This document shows, in pieces, positions 50,965 through 59,199 of a stretch of 64,000 nucleotides of DNA; positions within the stretch are counted from its first letter, which is position 1; every line of letters begins with the position of its first letter. The notes below the pieces were generated by a model that saw nothing but the letters and a program-made list of their open reading frames with translations, was not told where the DNA came from and ran no database searches. The DNA is taken from assembly GCF_014202335.1 (NCBI RefSeq), contig NZ_JACHGP010000003.1, forward strand, positions 1 through 64,000, written 5' to 3'. Made by a program: the position numbers and the translations under genes. Source of the stretch: Mycobacterium sp. AZCC_0083 (GTDB lineage Bacteria > Actinomycetota > Actinomycetes > Mycobacteriales > Mycobacteriaceae).

Positions 50965-52169
50965 CAGACAAGTCCTTTCGCTTGGAGGAGAGGGAACTGC
51001 TCCACATAGGGAGCGAAGGCTGCACGCACCTGCTCCTCGGTGAGTCCGCAGGATTCGAGCGTGTACTGATGCTTGCCGAACTTGTGCTGCGGGTTGTCCT
51101 GCTCCCAGCCGACGAAGGACTTCTCGGCTTCGGGCGTGAGAATGCGGCCGTGCTGGTCGTAGACGCAGCGGATGACGTCGAGTGGGTTGGCAACGATGTC
51201 GTCGTAGTAGACGTCCACGATGCGCGGGTCGTCACCAAGGCGACGGCGCTGCTCGAGACCCTTGACCATCTCCTGTGACCACAGGTCCAGCATCACGGGG
51301 CCGACCTTGCGAGGGTCCACCGAGTTGCCGAAGAGGCCCCAGAAAATCTCGAAGAGGCGGACGAACGATGGGACGACGACCGTCGGCTCGCGGTGACAGA
51401 ACGCGATGGTCGCGTTGGGAAATGCACTGAGGATGGGTTCGAGGCTGCCGACGTGCGTCGGGGACTTGAGCACCCAGGGCCGGCCGAGCCGCCCCCCGTC
51501 TTGCCATTGCATGTAGCGCAGGATGCCGGCGAGGTACTCGTAGCTCAGGCGCTGATCTCGAGCCTGCACCCGCTTGACGAAGGAGGGGATGTAGCCGACG
51601 CTCCCGCCTGCCAGGTGGTCGAACGTAAGCCACAGCAAGAGCGAGTCCTCGTCGGGCTCGTCGGCGATCCACGCGTGGGCTGCCATGAACTCCGGCGACT
51701 GGGACGCCAGCGCATCGACGTAGTTGCGGGCAACGGCGATGCGAGGATCGGGCTCCCCAGGCACAGCACCGGGCAGCGGCGCCACGTTGAGCAGACGCCA
51801 GAACGTGAGCTCCTGGACACCAGGGTCGGTCGAGAGCATCCGCTGCAGCTTGGTAGTCCCGGTTCGGAAGAGTCCCGCCACGACGATCGGGTCGCTGACG
51901 TCCTCCAACGCGATCTCGGGGTGGGCGACGAGGTCGGCGTGGTAGCGGAGCCGGTTGACCAGCAGTCCGTGCACGAGGTGCTGCAAACCCAGCCCACCGG
52001 CCGGGCTGATATCCGCCTCGGTCGCAATGGCGTGGAGATAGGCGCGCACGTTGTCGATGAATCCGGGGTCGCCGAAGTCGTCTGACCCGGCCTCGGCCAC
52101 CGCCGCAGCAATGCGGTGCTCGGCGTCGAAGTCGGCGATGGGCATCCCCTGCACCGTCTGCTCTGACAT
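50964..52169 (-). CDS. PAPS-dependent sulfotransferase family protein (401 aa)
   Basis: Mycobacterial Stf-like sulfotransferase. The 5'-phosphosulfate-binding loop is VAGLFRTGTTKLQRML near 96-111, and a 3'-phosphate-binding-like region lies around NATIAFCHREPTVVVPSFVRL. WVLKSPTHVGSLEPIL precedes it. ATG 52169 has GAGGAG upstream; the longer frame lacks support. Sulfation of a lipid or sterol hydroxyl is the family role; the substrate is not inferable. Divergent from the tetR gene, separated by the region carrying the 52234-52367 gene remnant. Confidence 0.88.
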   Translation of the reverse strand: MSEQTVQGMPIADFDAEHRIAAAVAEAGSDDFGDPGFIDNVRAYLHAIATEADISPAGGLGLQHLVHGLLVNRLRYHADLVAHPEIALEDVSDPIVVAGLFRTGTTKLQRMLSTDPGVQELTFWRLLNVAPLPGAVPGEPDPRIAVARNYVDALASQSPEFMAAHAWIADEPDEDSLLLWLTFDHLAGGSVGYIPSFVKRVQARDQRLSYEYLAGILRYMQWQDGGRLGRPWVLKSPTHVGSLEPILSAFPNATIAFCHREPTVVVPSFVRLFEIFWGLFGNSVDPRKVGPVMLDLWSQEMVKGLEQRRRLGDDPRIVDVYYDDIVANPLDVIRCVYDQHGRILTPEAEKSFVGWEQDNPQHKFGKHQYTLESCGLTEEQVRAAFAPYVEQFPLLQAKGLV

Positions 52170-52233
52170 GACAACTCCTCGATCGTCCGGGCTTCGGGGT
52201 TGAAAGCTACCGGCCAACGCTCCTCCAGGGGCC

Positions 52234-52367
52234 AAAATCGGCGCAGATTCTGAATTATTCTGGCGACGTAAACAGTGGAGATGCGGTGTAGAGAACGGAA
52301 GTAGAGTTCGAAACACAGTTAGAAGAACAGGCGCGGCCTAGGCCAGGTTGGCTGGCACGCGGTGTTG
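52234..52367 (+). pseudogene. Decayed copy of the promoter and 5' end of the DUF1214-like gene
   Basis: This stretch aligns with 55864-56000, the promoter and first codons of the DUF1214-like gene. Shared blocks include AAAATCnGCG, ACAGTGGAGAT, GTTCGAAA/ATTCGAAA, TTAGAAGA and GTTGGCT followed by a similar GGTGTT block, with two small indels. The reading frame is broken (TAG shortly after the start region). The AAATC-N6-GATT half-palindrome is kept at 52235-52250. It is therefore a relic of a partial duplication that now sits in the sulfotransferase/tetR intergenic region. Confidence 0.6.
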
Positions 52368-52460
52368 GGGTAGATAGCCAAAACTACCTTCTAGGCATCT
52401 GCTTGTAGCGCATGCTACCTTCGGGGTTCAGGCGACCTTGCGCAGAACGGAAGGCTGAAG

Positions 52461-53300
52461 GTGTCACATCACCAACCCGCGCCGGCGGCAGTTCGTAACG
52501 GCACGAGTGCGCAAAGCAAGGTCCGTCGATCCCCCGAGGAAGTCGATCGAGTCGTCTGTGACGCGGCGCGGCACCTGTTCGCGGTGAAGGGCTACGCCGG
52601 CAGCACGACCCGAGAAATCGCCGCACTGGCTGGTGCGCACGAGCCGCTGCTCTATCGACGTTATGGATCGAAAGCCGGCCTTTTTCGCGCCGCGGTGTTG
52701 GTGCCGTTTGGCGAGGTGATCTCGTCGTACTTGAAGACCTGGGAGACCCAGGTCGATGAACCGGCGCCGCTGCGAGATCTGGTCCAGGGGTTCATCGATC
52801 CGCTGTATCGGTTGTTGCGCGAGCATCGCGAGCTCGCGATGGCGCTGGTGCAGGGACACCAACTGCTCCCGAACCCGACCGATCCCTCGGAAACCGGTGC
52901 CTCCTGGCCGGCTGAGATCGCCGCAATTCTGCAGCAACTCGTCCCTCAGCTGGAGCTCGAAGGCGCGCGGCGCGGCCTTCACGTGGACCCCAGCACCACC
53001 AACATCCTGGTCTTGGGCATGGTGGCCGGACTCGCACTCTTCGACCCGATTCTGTCAACCAATGCAGTCAACGCAACACCGTCCCAGCTGAGTCAAGCCA
53101 TGGTTGACCTTGTCCTGCACGGTGTTTCGCCCAGTGATGCCACCGAACCCGATCCCCCACCCGCCGACGCTCCGGTCACGACCGAGTTGCTCATCGAACT
53201 GCACGAACGGGTCGTCGCTGCGGAGCTGCGGGCCGCTCAAGCCGAGTCGGCACTGGCCCAGCACCTCAACGTCGCTTGGGAAACGCGATCCGTCGACTGA
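52461..53300 (+). CDS. TetR-family transcriptional regulator (279 aa)
   Basis: N-terminal HTH at about 25-75: AARHLFAVKGYAGSTTREIAALAGAHEPLLYRRYGSKAGLFRAAV. The C-terminal ligand domain is followed by an unusually long tail (VTTELLIELHERVVAAELRAAQAESALAQHL) that looks like a coiled coil. It is longer than the usual 190-220 aa. GTG 52461 has GGAAGG upstream. Gene order makes it the likely regulator of the downstream 53356-58099 group. The AAATC-N6-GATT-type palindromes at 52235 and 55865 are candidate binding sites. Confidence 0.9.
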   Translation: MSHHQPAPAAVRNGTSAQSKVRRSPEEVDRVVCDAARHLFAVKGYAGSTTREIAALAGAHEPLLYRRYGSKAGLFRAAVLVPFGEVISSYLKTWETQVDEPAPLRDLVQGFIDPLYRLLREHRELAMALVQGHQLLPNPTDPSETGASWPAEIAAILQQLVPQLELEGARRGLHVDPSTTNILVLGMVAGLALFDPILSTNAVNATPSQLSQAMVDLVLHGVSPSDATEPDPPPADAPVTTELLIELHERVVAAELRAAQAESALAQHLNVAWETRSVD

Positions 53301-53355
53301 CCCTGGCGATACCAGACGGCTCGCCACACGACACAGAACCCGAGGAGAAAAGCTA

Positions 53356-54342
53356 ATGGTCGATGTCGTTCGCCCCGAGGACGATTACTTCCACACCACC
53401 ACGATGACCGACAGCCCGTTCTGGAACGAAAGTGCCTGGTTTCCGTTCTATGTGGCCGAGCGAGATCTCAGCGGATTCGTCTATATGAATCACCGCCCCA
53501 ACATGAACTTCTCGATGACCGGGGTCGCGTTGTGGGACCCCTCGGGAGAGGAAATGTATGACTGCCTCTACCACGATTGGCATGAATTCGCGCCGCTGAA
53601 CCCCTCGACCAACACCGAGATGTTCGACTACACCACGCCCAACGGGCTGACCGTGCACTGCCTCACGCCGCAGAAGGCGTTCACCATGCAGTACGACCGC
53701 GACGGCTGTCAGTTCGATCTGCGGTTCGACGCGACGATGGAGGTCGCCAACGCCGGTTTCCCTGACGGCTCCGAGGAATGGGGACCCCACCACTACGAGC
53801 AGGCCGGCCGCGTGACGGGAACGGTCCGCATCAACGGCGAGGACATCGCCGTTGATTGCGGATCAAACCGCGACCACTCCTGGGGACCACGGCTCTACAA
53901 GGACAACCCCCGAGGCGACTTCCCCTGGTTCAACGACGGCAAGGGCTTCGCGTTCCAGATGTACAACATGGGCACCGACCCCCAAGACACCGACCCAATC
54001 GTCGGGACCACCGAACCGGCAATCACCGGCTGGCTGCAAAAAGACGACAAGGTCGCCAACGTGGTCACCGGCACCCGCAAGGTCGTCGAACGACGCCCCG
54101 ACGGTGTGCCCTGGCGCCTGGTCATCGAAGGCACCGACGAGCTGGGCCGCACGGTGCACGCCGAAGGCCGCTGCAAGAACGTCCTGAAATGGGTGCCCTG
54201 GGCGCGCTACCTGCAGTACTGGTCACTATGCGAGTGGACCCTCGACGACGGCTCCATCGAATACGGCGAAGCCATCGAATGGTTCCCCGGCATCCAGGCC
54301 CGAAAGTTCCTACGCGCACAGACCGCGGATCAACGTCAATGA
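53356..54342 (+). CDS. Uncharacterised DUF7064/DUF7065-like protein (328 aa)
   Basis: All-beta protein with a CGSNRDHSWGPRLY motif near 172-185, preceded by the YEQAGRVTGTVRINGEDIAVD strand pair. An aromatic-rich N-terminus contains FWNESAWFPFYV and GFVYMNHRPN. From memory this motif marks the DUF7064/7065 (lipocalin- or CrtC-like hydratase-fold) proteins of actinobacterial and sphingomonad degradation clusters. No catalytic function is established. ATG 53356 has GAGGAGAAAAG upstream. Its stop overlaps the next gene (ATGA). Confidence 0.75.
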   Translation: MVDVVRPEDDYFHTTTMTDSPFWNESAWFPFYVAERDLSGFVYMNHRPNMNFSMTGVALWDPSGEEMYDCLYHDWHEFAPLNPSTNTEMFDYTTPNGLTVHCLTPQKAFTMQYDRDGCQFDLRFDATMEVANAGFPDGSEEWGPHHYEQAGRVTGTVRINGEDIAVDCGSNRDHSWGPRLYKDNPRGDFPWFNDGKGFAFQMYNMGTDPQDTDPIVGTTEPAITGWLQKDDKVANVVTGTRKVVERRPDGVPWRLVIEGTDELGRTVHAEGRCKNVLKWVPWARYLQYWSLCEWTLDDGSIEYGEAIEWFPGIQARKFLRAQTADQRQ

Positions 54343-54803
54343 TCAATCATCCATCCTGCGAACAGCTGGTTCAGTTGGTTCGCGAACACCTGGAAACGTC
54401 GGTGGGAGCATCGATCACCGACGTCCCGACGAAGACCGTCCTGGCGATGATCGACTCCATCCTGGCGAACGTGGCCAGCCGTTGCGGCCACGAAGTTGCC
54501 TGGATGCACGAAGAGGTCGCCGTCGTACTCGCAGAGGCGGACGACTACGTGGACAACGGCCGACCCGGAGCGCAGCTGGTCGCCGAGGCCCTCGCAGTCC
54601 TGAGAGAGTTGGATTCGAGCAGCCTGCACTTTGACGACGTGCAGCGGCGGTACGACGCGGCCGGTGAGGTTCTCTCGCGACTGCTCGAGAACTGCCGGAC
54701 GGCCGGCGAGACAGTACGACAGCGGGTGGAACACCTGCTCGAACAGCGGCTGCACCGCGAGTTGCACATCCGCGGGTCCTTCGAGTTGGCGGGCCGGTCA
54801 TGA
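54339..54803 (+). CDS. Small helical protein coupled to an APH kinase, LvaB/DUF6285-like (154 aa)
   Basis: Predicted all-helical, with heptad-like stretches such as CEQLVQLVREHLETSVGAS and GETVRQRVEHLLEQRLHREL. Size, helical character and 4-nt overlaps with both neighbours resemble LvaB-type partners that assist an APH-family hydroxyacyl-CoA kinase. I cannot confirm homology by eye. ATG 54339 overlaps the upstream stop, and the kinase start (54800) overlaps its stop. Confidence 0.7.
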   Translation: MINHPSCEQLVQLVREHLETSVGASITDVPTKTVLAMIDSILANVASRCGHEVAWMHEEVAVVLAEADDYVDNGRPGAQLVAEALAVLRELDSSSLHFDDVQRRYDAAGEVLSRLLENCRTAGETVRQRVEHLLEQRLHRELHIRGSFELAGRS

Positions 54804-55810
54804 ATGAACCAAACGAGATCTGCCGGCGACTCGAGCGCTTTCTCTCCAGCCGAATGCCACAATCTGCCACCGTCAAGGTGGACAACTACGAGGTCATCGC
54901 CGGTGGATACAGCCGGCACATGGCGCGGTTCACCGCACACTGCGACGGATCGACCCGCAATCTGATCATGCGGGCGGACCCGCTCGACGCCAATGTGACG
55001 ATCGAGAGCGACCGGGCAAGGGAGTGGGCACTCCTGCAAGCACTCACCGAGAAGACCGACGTGCCGATGCCTCGTGCGCTGCACTACGACGAGGACGGCT
55101 CCGCCCTCGGCAGCAAGACGATCATTCTCGAGGAGGTCCAGGGACGCTCCTTCCTCGCGGAGATCCGCGGCGGCGAAAGTGAGTTGGTTTCCGATCCGAT
55201 CGATGCGTTCGCCGAACTCGCCGCACACATCAATCGCACCGACCTCTCGGTACTACCGGAGGCGATCGAACGGCCCGCCAGCTGGGACGACTACGTTGAC
55301 GGACGGATCGAGGAATGGCGCAGGTCCGAGCAGCAACAGCTCGACCGCAACCCGCTGTTCCGGTATATCGCCGGCTGGCTTGAGGACAACCGTCCAGAGC
55401 CCGCTCCGTTCTGCTTGGTGCACGGCGAGCTTCAGCCGAGCAACATCATGGTCGACGAACAGGGACAACTGTTGGCCGTCGACTGGGAGATGGCGCGGAT
55501 CGGCGATCCTCGCGAGGAGTTGGGCTGGTGTACGTGGGTTGAGTCCATGCAGCCGCCGCACACCATCACCAAGGATCCTTCTCGACTGCGGCGCCTTTAC
55601 GCAGCCAAGTCCGGACTCGACGAATCGCTCGTCACTCCGGAGGCAATCCGGTATTTCACCGTGATCGCTGGCCTGCAAGGCTTGCAAGGGCTCTACACGC
55701 AGGTTCGTGAGCTGGCTGAGGGCCGGAATAAGTCACTCCTACCCGCGTACCTGCTCAGTGCCCTCACGACGGCCCACGAGCAATGGTGGCTAGCAACCCG
55801 ACAGCAGTGA
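54800..55810 (+). CDS. APH-family phosphotransferase with HGE catalytic loop (336 aa)
   Basis: Kinase fold: substrate/ATP lobe YSRHMARFTAHCDG and NLIMRADPLDANV, catalytic loop CLVHGELQPSNIMVDE at about 206-220, and the metal-binding DWE in LLAVDWEMARIGDPREELGW. The catalytic Asp of HGD is a Glu here (residue 210), while Asn215 and Asp228 are kept, so activity may be altered. Otherwise it matches the ACAD10/11-LvaA-like phosphotransferase branch. ATG 54800 overlaps the small helical protein. No ACAD gene is adjacent. Confidence 0.85.
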   Translation: MNEPNEICRRLERFLSSRMPQSATVKVDNYEVIAGGYSRHMARFTAHCDGSTRNLIMRADPLDANVTIESDRAREWALLQALTEKTDVPMPRALHYDEDGSALGSKTIILEEVQGRSFLAEIRGGESELVSDPIDAFAELAAHINRTDLSVLPEAIERPASWDDYVDGRIEEWRRSEQQQLDRNPLFRYIAGWLEDNRPEPAPFCLVHGELQPSNIMVDEQGQLLAVDWEMARIGDPREELGWCTWVESMQPPHTITKDPSRLRRLYAAKSGLDESLVTPEAIRYFTVIAGLQGLQGLYTQVRELAEGRNKSLLPAYLLSALTTAHEQWWLATRQQ

Positions 55811-55864
55811 CCCCCACCGGTACTTAGAGAGTGAAACTACCGATAATCGACCGCCTAAGAATCA

Positions 55865-55880
55865 AAATCAGCGTAGATTT
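55865..55880. promoter_or_regulatory. Inverted repeat AAATC-AGCGTA-GATTT before the DUF1214-like gene
   Basis: Perfect 5-bp arms with a 6-nt spacer. A near-identical copy, AAATC-GGCGCA-GATTC, is at 52235-52250 upstream of tetR. It abuts ATG 55881, which is an argument for one of the later starts at 55914 or 55917. Confidence 0.45.
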
Positions 55881-57152
55881 ATGCAAACTTACAACTACGC
55901 GAACAGTGGAGATATGGTGGCACGTACCAATCACAGATTCGAAATCTTATTAGAAGATCTGACGGCGACCTTTGGTCACGTTGGCTCGCATGTGGTGTTC
56001 GGAGACCCCCGTTTTGAGAAGGAGCCGTTCAACCGTGACGGCGATCTGCTACGCGGCGAGGCCCTGCGCTACTTCACCCGGTTGTTCGCCGCGGGCCTGA
56101 CCGCCGAAGTCGAATTTCACAACCCGGCTTACCCCAACCTCACTAGCTTCCTGACCCCCTGGCTGAACTGGGGCTACCCCAACCCCGATGGCCGCTACCA
56201 CTGGACGATGCTCTCCGGCGAGTACACGTATCGCGTGTGGGGCAACCGCGGCACCCACCGCCTCCTCGACATCGAGGTGTGGGAGGGCGACCTCGCCAAC
56301 ATGAACCTGTGCTCACCTGTCGGCGGCTATCGCCACATCTACGGCGGCAAGACCGACCTGGAGGTCTCCGAAGACGGGTCCTTTGAAGTCATCCTCAGCC
56401 GCGACGAGCATCCGGGCAACTGGGTGCCGCTGCCCGAGGGCAAGGGCCACATCTACATCCGAGAGTGGTTCTACGACCTCGCCACCGAGCAGCCCGGCGC
56501 GTACTACATCGAGCGAATCGGCGCCACCTATCCCCCGCCCGCTCCGGTCGCTGCCGACTACGAGGACGCCTACCGCCGATTGATCGACTTCCTGCGCAGC
56601 CAGCCCGACTTCCTCCAGCGCGGCATCAACATGCACTACGAAGCCCCAGCCGACACCGTCGCATTCCCAGCCAACCTGCTGAGCATGGACTCCGGCCGCG
56701 AGGTCGCGTTCCGAAACCAGGTCTATGCGCGCGGCACCTTCGAATGCGAGCCCGACGAGGCGATCATCATGGAGGTCGAGCCGCCCGAGGCGCAGTACTG
56801 GCTCTTCGTCCTCATGAGCAATTTCTGGGAGCACTACGACCGCCGGGGCCGACAGATCTCGATCAACGGCAGCGAGGCCGTCCTCGACAGCGACGGCAAA
56901 TTCCGCGCAGTCATCAGCCACACCGATCCCGGCGTGCCCAACTGGCTCGACACGTACGGCCACGTGCAGGGCCTGGTGGGCGGTCGCTACAACTGGACCG
57001 AGACAGTGCCCGAGCCAACCTTGAAGAAGGTCAAACTCAACGAACTCTTCGACCACCTGCCGGCGGACACCGCGCGCATCACCCACGAAGAGCGGCAAAC
57101 CGTCCTGCGCGACCGCCTCATCAACGCCCGTCGCATCGGCATCGACGCGTAA
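55881..57152 (+). CDS. DUF1214-type protein of unknown function (up to 423 aa)
   Basis: The C-terminal third matches the DUF1214 pattern: YWLFVLMSNFWEHYDRRG, then AVISHTDPGVPNWLDTYGHVQG and RYNW. The N-terminal two thirds (FGDPRFEKEPF, WTMLSGEYTYRVWG) are family-specific. No enzymatic role is established; such genes are frequent in mycobacterial terpenoid/steroid regions. The start is uncertain: ATG 55881, ATG 55914 or GTG 55917, the last having GTGGAG a few nt upstream and lying beyond the inverted repeat. A decayed copy of its 5' end is at 52234-52367. Confidence 0.8.
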   Translation: MQTYNYANSGDMVARTNHRFEILLEDLTATFGHVGSHVVFGDPRFEKEPFNRDGDLLRGEALRYFTRLFAAGLTAEVEFHNPAYPNLTSFLTPWLNWGYPNPDGRYHWTMLSGEYTYRVWGNRGTHRLLDIEVWEGDLANMNLCSPVGGYRHIYGGKTDLEVSEDGSFEVILSRDEHPGNWVPLPEGKGHIYIREWFYDLATEQPGAYYIERIGATYPPPAPVAADYEDAYRRLIDFLRSQPDFLQRGINMHYEAPADTVAFPANLLSMDSGREVAFRNQVYARGTFECEPDEAIIMEVEPPEAQYWLFVLMSNFWEHYDRRGRQISINGSEAVLDSDGKFRAVISHTDPGVPNWLDTYGHVQGLVGGRYNWTETVPEPTLKKVKLNELFDHLPADTARITHEERQTVLRDRLINARRIGIDA

Positions 57153-57154
57153 CC

Positions 57155-58099
57155 ATGGCGATACGCGCCCCTTCCCGACGGCCGGGCACGCCATGGACCG
57201 AGACCGACATTCCAAACCTCGCCGGCATGACTTCGGTTGTCACGGGGGCGAATTCGGGTGTCGGCCTGGAAACGGCCGTGGCACTCGCGACAGCAGGAGC
57301 CCACGTCGTGCTCGCATGTCGCAACGACGGCAGGGCCGCGGTCGCAGCCCAAACCATCCGTACCCGCCACCCCGCGGCTCGATTGGATCTCGTCCGCATC
57401 GACACCTCTGACGTTGACTCGGTACGCGCTGCAGCGGCGGACATCCTGCATCGCACCGATCGGCTAGACCTCTTGATCAACAACGCGGGGGCGGCATGGC
57501 CGCCGTACGCATTGAGCCCCCAGGGCGTGGAGCTACAGCTGGCGACCAACTATCTCGGTCACTTCGCCCTCACCGGACTACTGATGGACCGGCTATTGGC
57601 CGCCCCCGCCGCGCGCGTGGTATCGCTCACCAGCCTCGCCCACCGTGTGGGGCGTCTGCACCTCGATGACCTCGCTCTCTCGCGACGCTACCGGCCGTTC
57701 GCGGCCTACGCGCAGTCCAAGCTCGCGCTCGTGTCGTTCACCATCGAACTCCAGCGCCGCCTCGACAAGGCCCAGGCCCCGATGAGGGCGCTGGCCGCGC
57801 ATCCGGGTGGCGCACGCACCGAGCTGGTGCGCAATGATCTGCCCGGCGCACGCCAGGCGATGATGCGCAGGGTGGGGCAGTTCCAAAGCGCCGCGATGGG
57901 AGCGCTACCGACGCTGCGGGCCGCTACCGACCCCGACGCCCCCGGTGGTGTTTGCTTTGGTCCCGGTGGGTGGATGGAGCTCAAGGGCCATCCCGACGTC
58001 GGCCGCGTCAGCAGACGATCCCGGGACAAGGAACTTGCCGCGCAGCTGTGGCTGACGTCCGAGATGGCTACGGGGGTGGCTTTCCCGCTGCCGGCATGA
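57155..58099 (+). CDS. Short-chain dehydrogenase, retinol-dehydrogenase/WWOX-like (314 aa)
   Basis: SDR of the long actinobacterial retinol-dehydrogenase-like group: TGANSGVGLETAVALATAGAHVVLACR at about 30-57, NNAGAAWPP, NYLGHFALTGLL, catalytic Ser in VVSLTSLAHR, Tyr/Lys in AAYAQSKLAL, and AAHPGGARTELVRND. ATG 57155 lies 2 nt after the previous stop. It probably oxidises or reduces a lipophilic alcohol/ketone. The gap 58100-58386 downstream holds no gene that I can support. Confidence 0.88.
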   Translation: MAIRAPSRRPGTPWTETDIPNLAGMTSVVTGANSGVGLETAVALATAGAHVVLACRNDGRAAVAAQTIRTRHPAARLDLVRIDTSDVDSVRAAAADILHRTDRLDLLINNAGAAWPPYALSPQGVELQLATNYLGHFALTGLLMDRLLAAPAARVVSLTSLAHRVGRLHLDDLALSRRYRPFAAYAQSKLALVSFTIELQRRLDKAQAPMRALAAHPGGARTELVRNDLPGARQAMMRRVGQFQSAAMGALPTLRAATDPDAPGGVCFGPGGWMELKGHPDVGRVSRRSRDKELAAQLWLTSEMATGVAFPLPA

Positions 58100-58386
58100 C
58101 GTGCAGTGAGCGTCAGCAGACGAGCACGGGACGACCCACGCGGCAACGGTGACCGCGCTCCCGCCCAGAGGGCGCAGGCGCGAGACACTTCGCCCGATCG
58201 ACTTGGCCAATACCCGTACTCGCATTCGACAGGCTCGAGTCCGACCGCTTTCCGTGAAAACCATCCCGTAATACCCAGGTTGGACATTTGTCTGTCACGA
58301 GATCTCTGGCCCGCCTGTCACGCAGTTTTCCAAACCATTTTAGATTCCGGTCGTTGCGCTACCGATAATGGCGATACGATGCTTGC

Positions 58387-58794
58387 ATGATTCGATTGCT
58401 CGCCATTTTGTCGGCATCTCTTGGAATCGCACTGACCGGCGCCTATCCCGCGAGCGTCTCGAATGCTTCGCCTTCGGACGAAGGAGGTCAATGTGCCTTC
58501 GTCCTCACACCACCAAAAGTGGTGCAGACTTCTGGCGTGAGCTACGCGAGGGCGACTATGGAACCGGGAGTGTGCGGCGAAGTCAACCCTAATTTCTCGG
58601 AGGTATGTCTTTCCATAGAGGGAGAGGACACGGCCGGGCAGTGTGCGTCTAATAACGGTCCAGACCCGGCGATACTCGACTACATCTACAAGCCGGGCGC
58701 AACATATGTCGTGAAGGGCGAAGGATGCGTGGACAAATTCACGCCCCCGTACACGATCTGTCAGAATTACGGTCCATCGCGAGTCACCCTTTAG
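58387..58794 (+). CDS. Small exported six-cysteine protein (135 aa)
   Basis: The N-terminus MIRLLAILSASLGIALTGAYP reads as a Sec signal peptide, with cleavage likely around SNA-SP near residue 28. The mature part of about 107 residues has six Cys (GGQC, PGVC, SEVC, AGQC, GEGC, YTIC), suggesting three disulfides. No family is recognised, although small Cys-rich exported proteins of this type are common in mycobacteria. Its base composition looks less GC-rich than its neighbours. It is monocistronic. Confidence 0.7.
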   Translation: MIRLLAILSASLGIALTGAYPASVSNASPSDEGGQCAFVLTPPKVVQTSGVSYARATMEPGVCGEVNPNFSEVCLSIEGEDTAGQCASNNGPDPAILDYIYKPGATYVVKGEGCVDKFTPPYTICQNYGPSRVTL

Positions 58795-58830
58795 AGCTCG
58801 CAGCAAATCCGACCCGGATCCGGCGCCGAA

Positions 58831-59199
58831 CTACATTGGGTGAGCCCCGGAGATCAGATTACCGACCTTGACCGGGGTGATCCGCACGCTGGGAGTCGTA
58901 GCCGCGGGCAGATCGGTGCCGATCACGGCGGTCTCGTTGACGAAGGTCAAGGCACGGCCACGACTTGTTTGAACAGGCCGTTACCGAGGCAGCGGGCACG
59001 GCGGCGACCGCAGGTCAGTATTTCCCGCTGTGCGCCCCTGGAACGATGACGTCAAGGATCAGCCGGTATAGGACTCCCGGAAGATGCCGGCCAAGCGGTC
59101 TCGCGCCGCCTCCGAGTTGACGTTCGCGTGCTATGCAATTCTGAAGAACGCGCGCCAGCGTGATGCCGGTTTCCGACGAATCCTTCTCGGCATACTGAC
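58831..59199 (-). pseudogene. Degenerate Mce-associated (Mas) protein remnant
   Basis: A minus-strand frame ending at TAG 58833-58831 reads RALTFVNETAVIGTD, then ATTPSVRITPVKVGNLISGAHPM. This matches from memory the conserved C-terminus of Mas proteins (a FVNQT strand, then SSVRVTLxKVxGxWLISxFDPV), with the GxW residues deleted. Upstream in neighbouring frames are AAVPAASVTAC and VLYRLILDVIVPGAHSGKY followed by a stop. At least one frameshift and one stop therefore break the gene. It lies directly downstream of mceF, exactly where mas genes normally sit. Confidence 0.5.
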
